Assembly: GCF_000213805.1 (NCBI RefSeq)
Contig: NC_015556.1
Location: 4,417,001-4,481,000, forward strand
Length of the DNA: 64,000 nucleotides
From: Pseudomonas fulva 12-X
GTDB taxonomy: Bacteria; Pseudomonadota; Gammaproteobacteria; Pseudomonadales; Pseudomonadaceae
Direction of reading: 5' to 3'
Shown: one piece after another, positions 1-12,096 of the stretch
Layout of the letters: each line of letters starts with the position of its first letter
Numbering within the stretch: the stretch's first letter is position 1
Translations under genes and position numbers: made by a program
Notes under the pieces: model-generated
The model's input: the letters and a program-made list of their open reading frames with translations, nothing else
What the model was told of the DNA's origin: nothing
The model's database searches: none

Positions 1-1
1 G

Positions 2-805
2 GGTCACGAATTGATTGTGCTGGGCCGCGAACAACTCGACCTCGCCGAGACCGATAACCTGCGTGACGCGGTGCGTCGCCTGCAGCCGCAGCTGATCATC
101 AATGCCGCTGCGCACACGGCAGTCGATGCTGCGGAGAGCGAGCCGGAAGCTGCCTTCGCGATCAACGCCACCGCGCCCGGCGTACTCGCCGAGGAAGCCG
201 CAGCGTTGGACGTACCGCTGATCCACTATTCCACCGATTACGTGTTCGACGGCAGCAAAGCCAGCGCCTACGACGAGAGCGATGCGCCCAACCCGCTGGG
301 CGTCTATGGCCGCAGCAAGCTGGCCGGTGAGCAGGCCGTCGCCGCGGTGGGCGGCAAGCACCTGATCCTGCGCACCAGTTGGGTATATTCGCTGCACGGG
401 CGCAACTTCCTGCTGACCATGCAGCGCCTGCTGCAGGAACGCGAGCAGCTGAGCGTGGTGGCCGACCAGATCGGCGCGCCGACCTGGGCTGGCAGCATCG
501 CCGCGGCCACCGTGCAGCTCATCGAGCGCTGGCAGAGCGCGCAAACCGCTACCTGGGGCGTCTACCACTTCACCGCCCGCGGCGAGACCGCCTGGTTTGG
601 CTTTGCCGAGGCCATCGCCGCGCAGCTGCAGGCCCAGGGCAAGACCGTTGCCCAGCTCACGTCCATCGCCACCACGCAGTACCCGACGCCTGCAAGGCGC
701 CCACTCAACTCGCGGCTCGATTGCTCGCGCCTGGAGCGCGACTGGGGCGTGCGCCTGCCGGACTGGCACGATGGGCTGCTCGAGTGCCTGAACGCTCCGC
801 GTTGA
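2..805 (+). CDS. rmlD: dTDP-4-dehydrorhamnose reductase, 5' end outside window
   Basis: This enzyme reduces dTDP-4-dehydro-L-rhamnose with NAD(P)H, the last step of dTDP-L-rhamnose synthesis for LPS or rhamnolipid. The open frame runs from base 2 with no true start, so the N-terminal Rossmann glycine motif and about 25-30 residues lie left of the window; 267 residues remain. Seen in the sequence are INAAAHTAVD, the STDYVFDG segment typical of RmlD, and the catalytic YxxxK as YGRSKLAGE. A TTG at base 11 is in frame but sits inside the conserved fold and is not a credible start. rmlA/rmlC would be expected to the left by Pseudomonas synteny, which is inference. Identification is firm. Confidence 0.93.
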   Translation, partial: GHELIVLGREQLDLAETDNLRDAVRRLQPQLIINAAAHTAVDAAESEPEAAFAINATAPGVLAEEAAALDVPLIHYSTDYVFDGSKASAYDESDAPNPLGVYGRSKLAGEQAVAAVGGKHLILRTSWVYSLHGRNFLLTMQRLLQEREQLSVVADQIGAPTWAGSIAAATVQLIERWQSAQTATWGVYHFTARGETAWFGFAEAIAAQLQAQGKTVAQLTSIATTQYPTPARRPLNSRLDCSRLERDWGVRLPDWHDGLLECLNAPR

Positions 806-813
806 TGCCAGCC

Positions 814-883
814 TGTAGCCCGGGTTGAGCGCAGCGATACCCGGGGCACCACCCTCCATCGCTGCACTCGGGCCGGGCTACCT
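814..883. repeat. Pseudomonas REP-like inverted repeat (GTAGCCCGG family)
   Basis: An imperfect palindrome begins TGTAGCCCGGGTTGAGCGCA and ends with GGCCGGGCTACC near base 881. It lies between rmlD and dctB. A related copy with the same GAGCGCAGCGA core occurs at 63421-63492. Such intergenic repeats are common in Pseudomonas and may act as transcript-end hairpins. Confidence 0.7.
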
Positions 884-934
884 GGCGCCCGGCGTATGCG
901 GTCATAATGGCCCGGTCTTCCCGGCGCCCACACG

Positions 935-2748
935 ATGAACACGATTCCCAGCACCATTCCCAAACGCCCTCGCTGGCGCAGCCTGGCAATCCTGGCCCTG
1001 CTGCTGGCGCCGCTGCTGTGGCCGCTGCATTACGTGGCCGACCGCTACTACCGCACCCAGCTGACCGAGCAGAACCGCCAGACCCTCGACCTGTACGTGG
1101 CCAACCTGCTGGGCACCCTGCGCCGCTACGAAGTGCTGCCGCCGATTCTCGGTGACCTGCCAGGCCTGCGCACCGTGCTGGCCACGCCGGCCGACGAGGC
1201 GGCGCAGGCCGCCGCCAACCAGCTGCTCAAGCGGGTACGCCAGCAGACGGGCGCCGACGTTATCTACCTGATGAACACCAAGGGCGAAACCCTGGCCGCG
1301 TCCAACTGGGACCAGCAGGACACCTTCGTGCGCGGCAACTTCGCCTTCCGCCCCTACTTCCAGGAAGCACTGGCTGGCCGTCTGGGCCGCTTCTTCGGCC
1401 TCGGCACCACCTCCGGCAAGCGCGGCTACTACTTCGCCTCGGCGGTCTACGACGGCAACCAGAAGATCGGCGTGATGGTCATCAAGGTCGACCTCGATCA
1501 CACCGAAAGCCTGTGGGGCAACACGCCGGAGCAACTGCTGGTGACCGACGGCAACGGCGTGGTGATCCTGACTTCACGCCCGGACTGGCGCTTTCACGCC
1601 AGCCGCCCACTGGACAAGGCCGAGCGCGCCTCCATCGCCGCCATCCAGCCCTACCCGACGCAGTCCCCACCGCCTCTGCACCTGGACGCCGACGTCTGGC
1701 TGACCCAGAGCCGGGTGCTCGATGAAACCGGCTGGAGCGTGAGCATTCTCGCCCCACGGCTGGTGCTCGACCGCTCGGTGCGCACCGTGATGGCCATCGG
1801 TGGCGGCGCCCTGCTGGTGCTGATCCTGCTGGTCGGCCTGATGATGCAGCGCCGCCGTCACTACCTGGACCGCATCGCCCTCAACACCCGCGCCCGTCAG
1901 GAGCTGGAACAGCGCGTACAGGAACGTACCCAGGACCTGGAACGCCTCAACAGCCGCCTCAAGCAGGAAGTACTGGAGCGCGAGCAGGCCCAGCAGGAAC
2001 TGGTGCAGGCCCAGGACGAACTGGTCCAGGCCAGCAAGCTGACCGCTCTGGGCACCATGAGCGCCAGCATCAGCCACGAACTCAACCAGCCCCTGGCCGC
2101 GATCCGCAGTTACGCGGAAAACGCCGGGGTGCTGCTCGACCACGAACGCACCGAGGACGCCCGCGGCAACCTCAAGCTGATCAGCCAGCTCACCGAGCGC
2201 ATGGCCTCGATCATCGCCCACCTGCGCGCCTTCGCCCGTCGCGACCGCCATGCGCCGGAGAGCGTGGCCCTGCAGCCGGCCATCGACGATGCCCTGGCTT
2301 TGCTTGCCAAACGCCGGCGGGCCATGGACGTCGAACTGATCCGCGACCTGCCCGACGCCACCCTGTGGGTGCAGGCCGGCGAAACGCGCCTGCGCCAGGT
2401 GCTCAGCAATCTGCTGGCCAATGCCCTGGATGCCCTGGCCGAGCGCCCGCAGCCACGGCGCATCTGGATCAGCGCCGAACTGCGGGACGACATACTCGAA
2501 CTGCACCTGCGCGACAACGGCCCCGGCTTTTCGGAAAGCGCCCTGGCCCACGCCCGCGAGCCCTTCTTCACCACCAAGACCAGCGCCCAGGGCCTCGGCC
2601 TCGGCCTGGCGATCTGTGACACCCTGATGCGCGCCCTGGGCGGCGAACTGCTGTTCGCCAACCACCCCAAAGGCGGCGCGCACCTGATCCTGCGCCTGCG
2701 CACCGCCGAAAACGGCGTGAACATCCAGCCGCCCGAGGACATCACCGT

Positions 2749-2752
<4 letters not shown>
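935..2752 (+). CDS. dctB: C4-dicarboxylate sensor histidine kinase DctB
   Basis: Inner-membrane sensor kinase that detects C4-dicarboxylates (succinate, fumarate, malate) and phosphorylates DctD. The 605-residue product has an N-terminal membrane helix (about residues 15-34), a long periplasmic sensor region (about 35-285) compatible with the double PDC/dCache fold of DctB, and a second helix near 290-310. A Q/E-rich coiled coil follows, then the HisKA H-box SISHELNQPLAAIRS with the phospho-acceptor His381. N and G boxes of the ATPase domain are visible (NLLANALDAL, LRDNGPGF, GLGLGLAIC). The start at 935 is the ATG closest to the first helix. The gene overlaps dctD by 4 bp (ATGA), so the two are translationally coupled. 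Ligand specificity is inferred from the neighbouring dctPQM. Confidence 0.95.
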
Positions 2753-5459
<2,707 letters not shown>

Positions 5460-5467
5460 GGCCCTCA

Positions 5468-5496
5468 GGTGGCGACTCCTGTGCGGGGTCGCCACC
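5468..5496 (+). terminator. Intercistronic hairpin between dctP and dctQ
   Basis: GGTGGCGAC (5468-5476) pairs perfectly with GTCGCCACC (5488-5496). No clear U-tract follows, so it is more likely an mRNA-stabilising or attenuating hairpin than a full terminator. It sits 8 bp after the dctP stop. Confidence 0.65.
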
Positions 5497-5606
5497 CGCT
5501 TTACCGATAGAGATTTCTTAACGGTCGCAGCCGCCGGGCTGCCGGGCCTTAGGCATCGCTGTCCCTTTTGTCGCCCTGCGACCGTTCCTTTGATGGAGAC
5601 AACCCC

Positions 5607-6239
5607 ATGCACGCTGTCCTTGGTGTCTGGAACAAGCTCGAAGAGGTACTGGTGGCATTCCTGCTTGCAGGCATGACCCTGGTCACCTTCTCGTACGTGG
5701 TATTCAACAACCTCTACGCCGTTTTCTATTCCCTGGGCGATCTGCTGCCGTTCGGCAACGATGCGTTCTTCGCCATCGGCGACGGCATCCTCTACGTCGC
5801 CCAGGAGATGACCTGGAGCGTGGCCCTGACCAAGGCCATGTTCGGCTGGCTGATCTTCGTCGGCCTGGCCTGGGGCGTGCGCATCGGTGCACACATCGGC
5901 GTCGACCTGCTGGTGCGCATGTTCCAGCCCGCCCTGCAGAAGGCCGTGGCCATCGTCGCGCTGCTCATCTGCCTCGGTTACTGCGCCCTGATGGCCTACT
6001 CCAGCGAGCAGTGGGTCGCGCTGCTGTTCACCCTCGGCACCGGTGCCGAGGACCTGGACCGCTTCGGCGTGCAGCAATGGCACATCGTAATGATCGTGCC
6101 GATTGGCTTCACCCTGATGTTCCTGCGTTTCGCCCAGGTGCTGGTGCGGGTGATCCAGGACAAGCAGATTGGTTTTGGTGGTCATGGCGAAGTGGAAGAC
6201 GCCATCAAACTCGCCGAAGAAACGGAGGCTAAACGATGA
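5607..6239 (+). CDS. dctQ: TRAP transporter small permease DctQ
   Basis: Small membrane subunit of the TRAP dicarboxylate transporter; it partners with DctM in the inner membrane. The product is 210 residues with four hydrophobic segments, including one near LVAFLLAGMTLVTFSYVVF and the conserved W(S/T)VALTKAMFGWLIF region. I chose the ATG at 5607 because GGAGAC lies 8 bases upstream, rather than an in-frame start 39 bp earlier. The stop overlaps the dctM start by 4 bp (ATGA), which indicates translational coupling. Confidence 0.93.
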   Translation: MHAVLGVWNKLEEVLVAFLLAGMTLVTFSYVVFNNLYAVFYSLGDLLPFGNDAFFAIGDGILYVAQEMTWSVALTKAMFGWLIFVGLAWGVRIGAHIGVDLLVRMFQPALQKAVAIVALLICLGYCALMAYSSEQWVALLFTLGTGAEDLDRFGVQQWHIVMIVPIGFTLMFLRFAQVLVRVIQDKQIGFGGHGEVEDAIKLAEETEAKR

Positions 6240-7519
6240 CCATCGCATTCCTGTTCGTCGCCCTGTTCGCGCTGATGTTCATCGGCATTCCGGTGGCGAT
6301 TTCCCTGGGTTTGTCCGGGGCCATGACCATCCTGTTCTTCAGCAACGACTCGGTGCGTTCGCTGGCGATCAAGCTGTTCGAGACCAGCGAGCACTACACG
6401 CTGCTGGCCATTCCGTTCTTCCTCTTGTCCGGTGCATTCATGACCAGCGGCGGCGTGGCCCGCCGGCTGATCGATTTCGCCAACGCCTGCGTCGGCCACA
6501 TCAAGGGCGGCCTGGCGATCGCCGCGATCCTGGCGTGCATGCTGTTCGCGGCGCTGAGCGGCTCGTCGCCGGCCACGGTGGCGGCGGTCGGCTCGATCGT
6601 CATCGCCGGCATGGTGCGCTCGGGCTACAAGAAGGAGTTCGCCGCGGGCATCGTCTGTAACGCCGGTACCCTGGGCATCCTGATTCCGCCGTCGATCGTC
6701 ATGGTGGTCTACGCCACCGCGACCGAAACCTCGGTGGGCAAGCTGTTCATGGCCGGTGTGGTGCCGGGCCTGCTGCTGGGCGTGTTCCTGATGATCACCA
6801 TCTACATCATCGCCCGGGTCAAGAACATGCCGTCGCTGCCCCGCGCCTCGATGGGCGAGATCCTCACCGCCGGGCGCAAGGCCGGCTGGGGCCTGGCGCT
6901 GATCGTGATCATTCTCGGCGGCATCTACTCGGGCATGTTCACCCCGACCGAAGCGGCGGCGGTGGCGGCGGTGTACGCGGCCTTCGTGGCGATCTTCATC
7001 TACAAGGACATGACCGTTCGCGAGTGCCCGAAGGTGTTCATCGAGGCCGGCAAGCTCAGCGTGGTGCTGATGTTCATCATCGCCAACGCCATGCTGTTCG
7101 CCCACGTGCTGACCACCGAGCAGATCCCGCAGTCGATCACCGCCTGGGTGGTGGATCAGGGCTTCAGCCCGATCGAGTTCCTGATCGTGGTGAACATCGT
7201 GCTGCTGGTCGCCGGGACCTTCATGGAGCCGTCGGCGATCATTCTGATCCTGGCGCCGATCCTGTTCCCGATCGCCATGCAGCTGGGCATCGACCCGATC
7301 CACCTGGGCATCATCATGGTGGTGAACATGGAAATCGGCCTGATCACGCCGCCGACCGGGCTCAACCTGTTCGTCACCTCGGCGGTCACCGGCATGCCGC
7401 TGACCCGCACGGTGCGCGCGGTCTCGCCATGGCTCTTGGTGATGCTGGCGTTCCTGATCCTGGTGACGTACGTGCCGTACATCTCCCTGGCACTGCCGAA
7501 CTGGCTGGGGATGAGTTGA
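6236..7519 (+). CDS. dctM: TRAP transporter large permease DctM
   Basis: Large transmembrane subunit that moves C4-dicarboxylate with sodium ions in the TRAP system. The 427 residues contain about a dozen hydrophobic helices and match the usual family length. Characteristic segments include LLAIPFFLLSGAFM, AALSGSSPATVAAVGSI and GILIPPSIVMVVYA near the two-fold related substrate sites, and GLITPPTGLNLFV towards the C-terminus. It is the last gene of the dctPQM operon and is followed by a GC-rich terminator. The frame is intact. Confidence 0.95.
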   Translation: MTIAFLFVALFALMFIGIPVAISLGLSGAMTILFFSNDSVRSLAIKLFETSEHYTLLAIPFFLLSGAFMTSGGVARRLIDFANACVGHIKGGLAIAAILACMLFAALSGSSPATVAAVGSIVIAGMVRSGYKKEFAAGIVCNAGTLGILIPPSIVMVVYATATETSVGKLFMAGVVPGLLLGVFLMITIYIIARVKNMPSLPRASMGEILTAGRKAGWGLALIVIILGGIYSGMFTPTEAAAVAAVYAAFVAIFIYKDMTVRECPKVFIEAGKLSVVLMFIIANAMLFAHVLTTEQIPQSITAWVVDQGFSPIEFLIVVNIVLLVAGTFMEPSAIILILAPILFPIAMQLGIDPIHLGIIMVVNMEIGLITPPTGLNLFVTSAVTGMPLTRTVRAVSPWLLVMLAFLILVTYVPYISLALPNWLGMS

Positions 7520-7587
7520 TAGCCCGACCAACGGCTGCGGGGCTCTAGCTCAGGGGCCGTTGAACAGACTATCCAATGCAATACCGA

Positions 7588-7619
7588 GAAGCCCGGCCAC
7601 AGCGCCGGGCTTCTTCGTT
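7588..7619 (+). terminator. Terminator after dctM
   Basis: GAAGCCCGGC (7588-7597) pairs perfectly with GCCGGGCTTC (7604-7613), loop CACAGC, followed by the T-rich TTCGTT. The rest of the 7520-7833 gap (314 bp) is the fabY leader. I see no gene there and only a weak TTGCGG/CATAGG promoter-like pair near 7688-7716. Confidence 0.7.
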
Positions 7620-7833
7620 CCGGACATAGCACACGAGGGTCGTGCCGCCGCCCGCGATAACGGGTAACCTTGTATCCAGTCGTGACTTGCGGGTCATGAA
7701 TCGCGTCAGCATAGGCACCTGAAAAGTCATCATGGCGCCTTCTTCTCTAAACAAGAAAGTGCGCACGCTCGACCCGCTGACCCGGTACGCGCCCGTCTGG
7801 CGTGCCGATCTGAATAGTTTAAGGAGTGTCCGC

Positions 7834-9735
7834 GTGAAGTCTCGTTTGCCTGTGATCGTCGGTTTCGGTGGCTACAACGCCGCTGGCCGTAGCTCCTTCC
7901 ACCACGGTTTCCGCCGTACGGTGATCGAATCGCTGGACGAACAGGCACGTCAGGAAACTCTTACCGGCCTCGCGGTAATGACCAAGCTGGTGCGCGTGGT
8001 GGATGGCCGTTACCAGAGTCAGGACGGCGAAGCCCTGTCCCCTGCCGACATCGAGCGCCGCTACGGCGCGCAGATTCTCGCCTCAACCCTGGTGCGCCGC
8101 ATCGAAAAGCAGCACCTGGATCCCGATGCCGCCCACTGGCACAAGAGCATCGCCGTGGGTGGCGAAGCCGGCAGCCTGACCTTCGTCAGCAGCCGCAAGC
8201 AGTTGCCCGAGCCGCTGCCAGCCAACTGGACGGTCGAGGAGCTCGGCGGCAACGACGTGCGCGTCACCCTACATGACAGCTGTGAATTCAAGGTCGACAG
8301 CTACCGCGCGCTGCCGGTGAAATCTGCTGGTCAGCTGCCCACCGGCTTCGAGCCCGGCGAGCTGTACAACTCGCGCTTCCACCCCCGCGGCCTGCAGATG
8401 GCCGTGGTCGGCGTGACCGACGCACTGCGCGCCACCGGCGTGCCGTGGCAAACCATCGTCGACCACGTGGCGCCGGACGAAATCGCGGTGTTCGCCGGCA
8501 GCATCATGAGCCAGCTCGACGAAAACGGTTTCGGCGGCCTCATGCAGTCGCGCCTCAAGGGCCACCGCGTCAGCTCCAAGCAGCTGGCCCTGGGCCTGAA
8601 CACCATGCCGGCCGACTTCATCAACGCCTATGTGCTGGGCAGCGTCGGCACCACCGGCAGCGTCACCGGGGCCTGCGCGACCTTCCTGTATAACCTGCAG
8701 AAGGGCATCGAGCAGATCAACGCCGGCAAGGCCCGCGTAGTGATCGTCGGCAACAGCGAAGCACCGATCAACGCCGAGTGCATCGAGGGTTATGGCGCCA
8801 TGGGCGCCCTGGCCACCGAAGACGGCCTGCGCCTGATCGAAGGCAAGGACGACGTCGACTTCCGCCGCGCCAGCCGGCCGTTCGGCGAGAACTGCGGTTT
8901 CACCCTGTCCGAAGCCTGCCAGTTCGTGGTGCTGATGGACGACGAGCTGGCCCTGCAGTTGGGCGCCGATATCCATGGCGCCGCCACCGACGTGTTCATC
9001 AACGCCGACGGCTTCAAGAAATCCATTTCCGCGCCCGGCCCGGGCAACTACCTGACCGTCGCCAAGGCCGTCGCTGCCGCCACACAACTGGTCGGTATCG
9101 ACGCCGTGCGCCGGCGCAGCTTCGTGCATGCCCACGGCTCCAGCACGCCAGCCAACCGGGTCACCGAATCCGAACTGCTGGACCGCGTTGCCGCCGCCTT
9201 CGCCATCGACAGCTGGCCGGTTGCAGCGGTGAAAGCCTTCGTCGGCCACTCACTGGCTACCGCCAGTGGCGACCAGGTGATCTCCGCCCTAGGCACCTTC
9301 AAGTACGGCATCATCCCCGGCATCAAGACCATTGATGAAGTGGCTGCGGACGTTCACCAGCAGCACCTGAGCATCAGCAACGTCGACCGCCACGACCAGC
9401 GCATGGACGTGTGCTTCATCAACTCCAAGGGCTTCGGCGGCAACAACGCCAGCGCCGTGGTGCTTGCCCCCCATGTGGTCGAGCGCATGCTGCGCAAGCG
9501 CCATGGCGAGGCGGCGTTCAGCGCCTACCAGCAGCGCCGCGAACAGACCCGCGCCAACGCCCAGGCCTACGACGAGCAGGCGACCAAGGGTCAGCTGGAG
9601 ATCATCTACAACTTCGGCAATGACCTGATCGACGATACCGAGATCGCCATCGACGATGCGCAGATCAAGGTGCCGGGCTTCGCCCAGCCCCTGTTGTATA
9701 AACAGGATGATCGCTACAGCGACATGCTGGACTAA
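7834..9735 (+). CDS. fabY: Beta-ketoacyl-ACP synthase FabY (fatty acid initiation)
   Basis: Condenses acetyl-CoA with malonyl-ACP to start fatty acid synthesis, the role shown for P. aeruginosa PA5174, which replaces FabH there. The start is GTG 7834, with AAGGAG 7 bases upstream; it gives the product VKSRLPVIVGFGGYNAAGRS. An in-frame ATG at 7732 lies well upstream of the family start. The 633 residues equal the family length. The thiolase-fold catalytic triad is visible: Cys281 in TGACATF, His434 in HAHGSSTPAN and His472 in VGHSLATASG. The protein is longer than ordinary KAS enzymes because of an N-terminal extension and a C-terminal tail. Its position beside cysQ-nudE matches Pseudomonas synteny. 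Confidence 0.92.
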   Translation: MKSRLPVIVGFGGYNAAGRSSFHHGFRRTVIESLDEQARQETLTGLAVMTKLVRVVDGRYQSQDGEALSPADIERRYGAQILASTLVRRIEKQHLDPDAAHWHKSIAVGGEAGSLTFVSSRKQLPEPLPANWTVEELGGNDVRVTLHDSCEFKVDSYRALPVKSAGQLPTGFEPGELYNSRFHPRGLQMAVVGVTDALRATGVPWQTIVDHVAPDEIAVFAGSIMSQLDENGFGGLMQSRLKGHRVSSKQLALGLNTMPADFINAYVLGSVGTTGSVTGACATFLYNLQKGIEQINAGKARVVIVGNSEAPINAECIEGYGAMGALATEDGLRLIEGKDDVDFRRASRPFGENCGFTLSEACQFVVLMDDELALQLGADIHGAATDVFINADGFKKSISAPGPGNYLTVAKAVAAATQLVGIDAVRRRSFVHAHGSSTPANRVTESELLDRVAAAFAIDSWPVAAVKAFVGHSLATASGDQVISALGTFKYGIIPGIKTIDEVAADVHQQHLSISNVDRHDQRMDVCFINSKGFGGNNASAVVLAPHVVERMLRKRHGEAAFSAYQQRREQTRANAQAYDEQATKGQLEIIYNFGNDLIDDTEIAIDDAQIKVPGFAQPLLYKQDDRYSDMLD

Positions 9736-9832
9736 TCCGATAACGGGACGTGGGAGCAGGCAGGGACGCCTAGTTCATGCCCGCGAACGCTGGCAAAGGC
9801 GATCTGGATGTAAGTGGGATCGCCTAAATGCC

Positions 9833-10654
9833 CTACCCCAGCGCCCGTGCCTCTTCAACGATCAGCTCACGCCACTCGGCATTCGCCGGCAAGGCCAGAA
9901 AAAACGGATTGAGCAGGGATTCGCGCGGCTCATAGCGCAGCGGCTCACCCTGCAGCGTCAGCACCACGCCGCCTGCGCCTTCCAGCACGCCCTGCGCCGC
10001 GGCGGTGTCCCACTGCGAGGTGGGCGCCAGACGCGGATAAAAATCGGCGCTGCCTTCGGCCAGTTGGCAGAACTTCAGCGAGCTACCAACGCTGACCCGT
10101 TCGACATCGCCGAAACGGGCCACCAGCGCGGCCAGCAACTGCTCCTGTTCGACGCTGCCATGGCGGCGGCTGGCGACTACGGTCAGGCCAGCGGCTGACG
10201 CATCACGCATGGCGATCGCCTGGGGCTGCTTGCCCGGCTCGATCCGCCAGGCGCCGAACGCGCGGCCACCGTGATAGATCACACCCGTGGCAGGAATGCC
10301 GACCACGCCAAACACCACTTCGCCACGCTCGATCAACGCCACATTGACGGTGAATTCTTCGCTGTCGGCGATAAATTCTTTGGTGCCATCCAGCGGGTCG
10401 ACCAGCCACCAGCGCGACCAGCCGGCGCGCTCGCTCAGGGCGATATCGGCGTCTTCCTCGGACAGTACCGGGATGCCCGGCTCCAGCGCCAGCAAGCCCT
10501 CGGCGAGGATGCCGTGGGCGGCCAGGTCGGCGGCGGTAACCGGCGAGGCATCGGCCTTCTCGATCACATCCACGCCCTGGCGCCAGAACGGCAGGATGGC
10601 TTCGCCGGCGCGCTGTACCAGTTCCAGCACGCCGGGCAGTAGCGGATGACTCAT
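9833..10654 (-). CDS. cysQ: 3'(2'),5'-bisphosphate nucleotidase CysQ
   Basis: Mg-dependent phosphatase that turns 3'-phosphoadenosine 5'-phosphate, the by-product of sulfate assimilation, into AMP. It belongs to the inositol monophosphatase superfamily. The 273 residues show the metal-binding motif VDPLDGTKEF, the upstream SEEDADI acidic segment and a C-terminal WDTAAAQGVLEGAGG motif. The gene overlaps nudE by 4 bp and is cotranscribed after it. It converges with fabY; the 97-bp gap between them holds a modest hairpin (GGCGATC/GATCGCC near 9797-9822) that may end both transcripts. Confidence 0.93.
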   Translation of the reverse strand: MSHPLLPGVLELVQRAGEAILPFWRQGVDVIEKADASPVTAADLAAHGILAEGLLALEPGIPVLSEEDADIALSERAGWSRWWLVDPLDGTKEFIADSEEFTVNVALIERGEVVFGVVGIPATGVIYHGGRAFGAWRIEPGKQPQAIAMRDASAAGLTVVASRRHGSVEQEQLLAALVARFGDVERVSVGSSLKFCQLAEGSADFYPRLAPTSQWDTAAAQGVLEGAGGVVLTLQGEPLRYEPRESLLNPFFLALPANAEWRELIVEEARALG

Positions 10655-11217
10655 CGGCTCAGTTCCCCGCGCTGTTCCAGCAGATCACGCACCAGATACA
10701 GGGCAGCCAGGGCGCGACCTTCACTGAACTGCGGGTGCTGGATCAGCGCGGACAACTCACGCAGGCTGACCTTGTCGACCCGCAGCGGCTCCGGCTCGTC
10801 GCCGGGCAGAGTCTGTGGATAAAGATCGCGGGCCAGCACCACCTGAATCTTCTGGCTCATGTAGCCCGGCGATAGGCTCAGCTCGGTCAGGTGCTCGAGG
10901 CGGCGAGCGCCGAAGCCGGCTTCCTCCTGCAGTTCGCGATTGGCGGCATCGAGTACATCTTCGTCCGGCTCGATCAGGCCCTTGGGCAGCGACAGTTCGT
11001 ACTCGCCGGTACCGCCGCAGTATTCCTCGACCAGCAGCACGTGCTCGTCATCGGCCATCGCCACGATCATCACCGCGCCATGGCCGGTGCCACGGCCAAC
11101 CAGCCGCTCATAGGTGCGCTCGGCACCGTTGCTGAAGCGCAACTGAATCTCCTCGACACGGAACAGGCGGCTGCTGGCGACGATCTCGCGGGCGATGACG
11201 GTGGGCTTCTGACGCAT
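10651..11217 (-). CDS. nudE: ADP compounds hydrolase NudE (Nudix)
   Basis: Nudix hydrolase acting on ADP-ribose, Ap3A and NADH-type nucleotides. The 188-residue product carries the full Nudix box GX5EX7REUXEEXGU as GLIEPDEDVLDAANRELQEE followed by AGFG. The length matches NudE. The ATG at 11217 opens a two-gene operon with cysQ (4-bp overlap), and a divergent nucleotidase gene lies about 130 bp away. PAP removal and NAD-derivative clean-up are both nucleotide housekeeping, consistent with the pairing. The exact substrate preference is by family. Confidence 0.92.
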   Translation of the reverse strand: MRQKPTVIAREIVASSRLFRVEEIQLRFSNGAERTYERLVGRGTGHGAVMIVAMADDEHVLLVEEYCGGTGEYELSLPKGLIEPDEDVLDAANRELQEEAGFGARRLEHLTELSLSPGYMSQKIQVVLARDLYPQTLPGDEPEPLRVDKVSLRELSALIQHPQFSEGRALAALYLVRDLLEQRGELSR

Positions 11218-11351
11218 GGGTGAGTCCTGCTGCTGGGCTGACCGGAACGGTTATCATACCGTGCCTGCCCTGATTGTCTGCGTCCTCGCCGTAGCATTTG
11301 ACGACCTGCAGGCAGCGTACCGCCATTTACCGCCTGGAGAGTTGCTTCGCC

Positions 11352-12011
11352 ATGAACCTGCCCTGGTCCGACATCGACACCGTCCTGCTGGACATGGACG
11401 GCACCCTGCTGGACCTGCACTTCGACAACCACTTCTGGCTCGAACACCTGCCGCAGCGCTACGCCGAGCACCATGGCATCAGCCGCGCCCTGGCCGATGC
11501 CGAATTGCAGCCGCTGTTCACCGAGCACGCCGGCCAGCTGAACTGGTATTGCACGGACTTCTGGAGCCGTGAACTGAAGCTGCCGATAAAGGAGCTCAAA
11601 CGCGAAGTCGCCGACCTGATCGCCCTGCGCCCGGACGCCGACACCTTTCTCGCCGCCATCCGCCAGGCCGGCAAACAGGTGGTGATGATCACCAACGCCC
11701 ACCGCGATTCGCTGTCGCTGAAGATGGAGCGCATCGAGCTGGCGCCCTACTTCGACCGCATGATCAGCTCCCACGACTACGGTTTTCCCAAGGAAGACCA
11801 GCAGTTCTGGGCGGCCCTGCGGCAGGACCTGGCCTTCGAACCGACGCGCAGCCTGTTTATCGACGACAACCTTCCTATCCTGCGCAGTGCCCGGCGCTTT
11901 GGCGTAAAGCATCTGCTGGCGGTGTACGAGCCCGATAGCCGCAAGGGCGTGAAGGACACCGAGGAGTTCGCAGCGGTGGGCGATTACCGAGCGTTGTTGC
12001 AGGGTTTGTGA
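11352..12011 (+). CDS. yrfG: GMP/IMP nucleotidase, HAD family (YrfG-like)
   Basis: HAD-superfamily phosphatase, probably a purine 5'-nucleotidase acting on IMP and GMP as in E. coli YrfG. The 219 residues start at ATG 11352, just before HAD motif I (LLDMDGTLLDL). Motif II appears as VVMITNAHRDS and motifs III/IV as FPKEDQQF and LFIDDNLPIL. A GGAGAG sequence lies about 12 bases upstream. An in-frame ATG at 11298 would add 18 residues without family support. It is divergent from nudE-cysQ. The substrate is inferred from the ortholog and the neighbourhood. Confidence 0.85.
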   Translation: MNLPWSDIDTVLLDMDGTLLDLHFDNHFWLEHLPQRYAEHHGISRALADAELQPLFTEHAGQLNWYCTDFWSRELKLPIKELKREVADLIALRPDADTFLAAIRQAGKQVVMITNAHRDSLSLKMERIELAPYFDRMISSHDYGFPKEDQQFWAALRQDLAFEPTRSLFIDDNLPILRSARRFGVKHLLAVYEPDSRKGVKDTEEFAAVGDYRALLQGL

Positions 12012-12020
12012 GCGGAATAC

Positions 12021-12096
12021 TTTGTAGGAGCGGCTTTAGCCGCGAGTTCTTAGTTTGCCTCGATTAAAAGCTCGGGGCTAAAGCCCCTCCTACGAA
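12021..12096. repeat. REP pair (TGTAGGAGCGGCTTTAGCCG type)
   Basis: Two head-to-head REP units form an inverted repeat: the left unit is TTGTAGGAGCGGCTTTAGCC and the right unit ends GGGGCTAAAGCCCCTCCTAC. This is the classic intergenic REP of Pseudomonas. It follows the nucleotidase stop and precedes the AT-rich promoter region of the urea locus. Confidence 0.85.

Noticed and set aside
6182..7531. Open frame of 449 codons antisense to dctM, rich in His/Asp/Gln/Arg
   Set aside because: The low-complexity composition is what results from reading a transmembrane gene in reverse.
7732..7833. N-terminal extension of FabY from ATG 7732
   Set aside because: It lacks a ribosome site and exceeds the known family start; AAGGAG before GTG 7834 is decisive.
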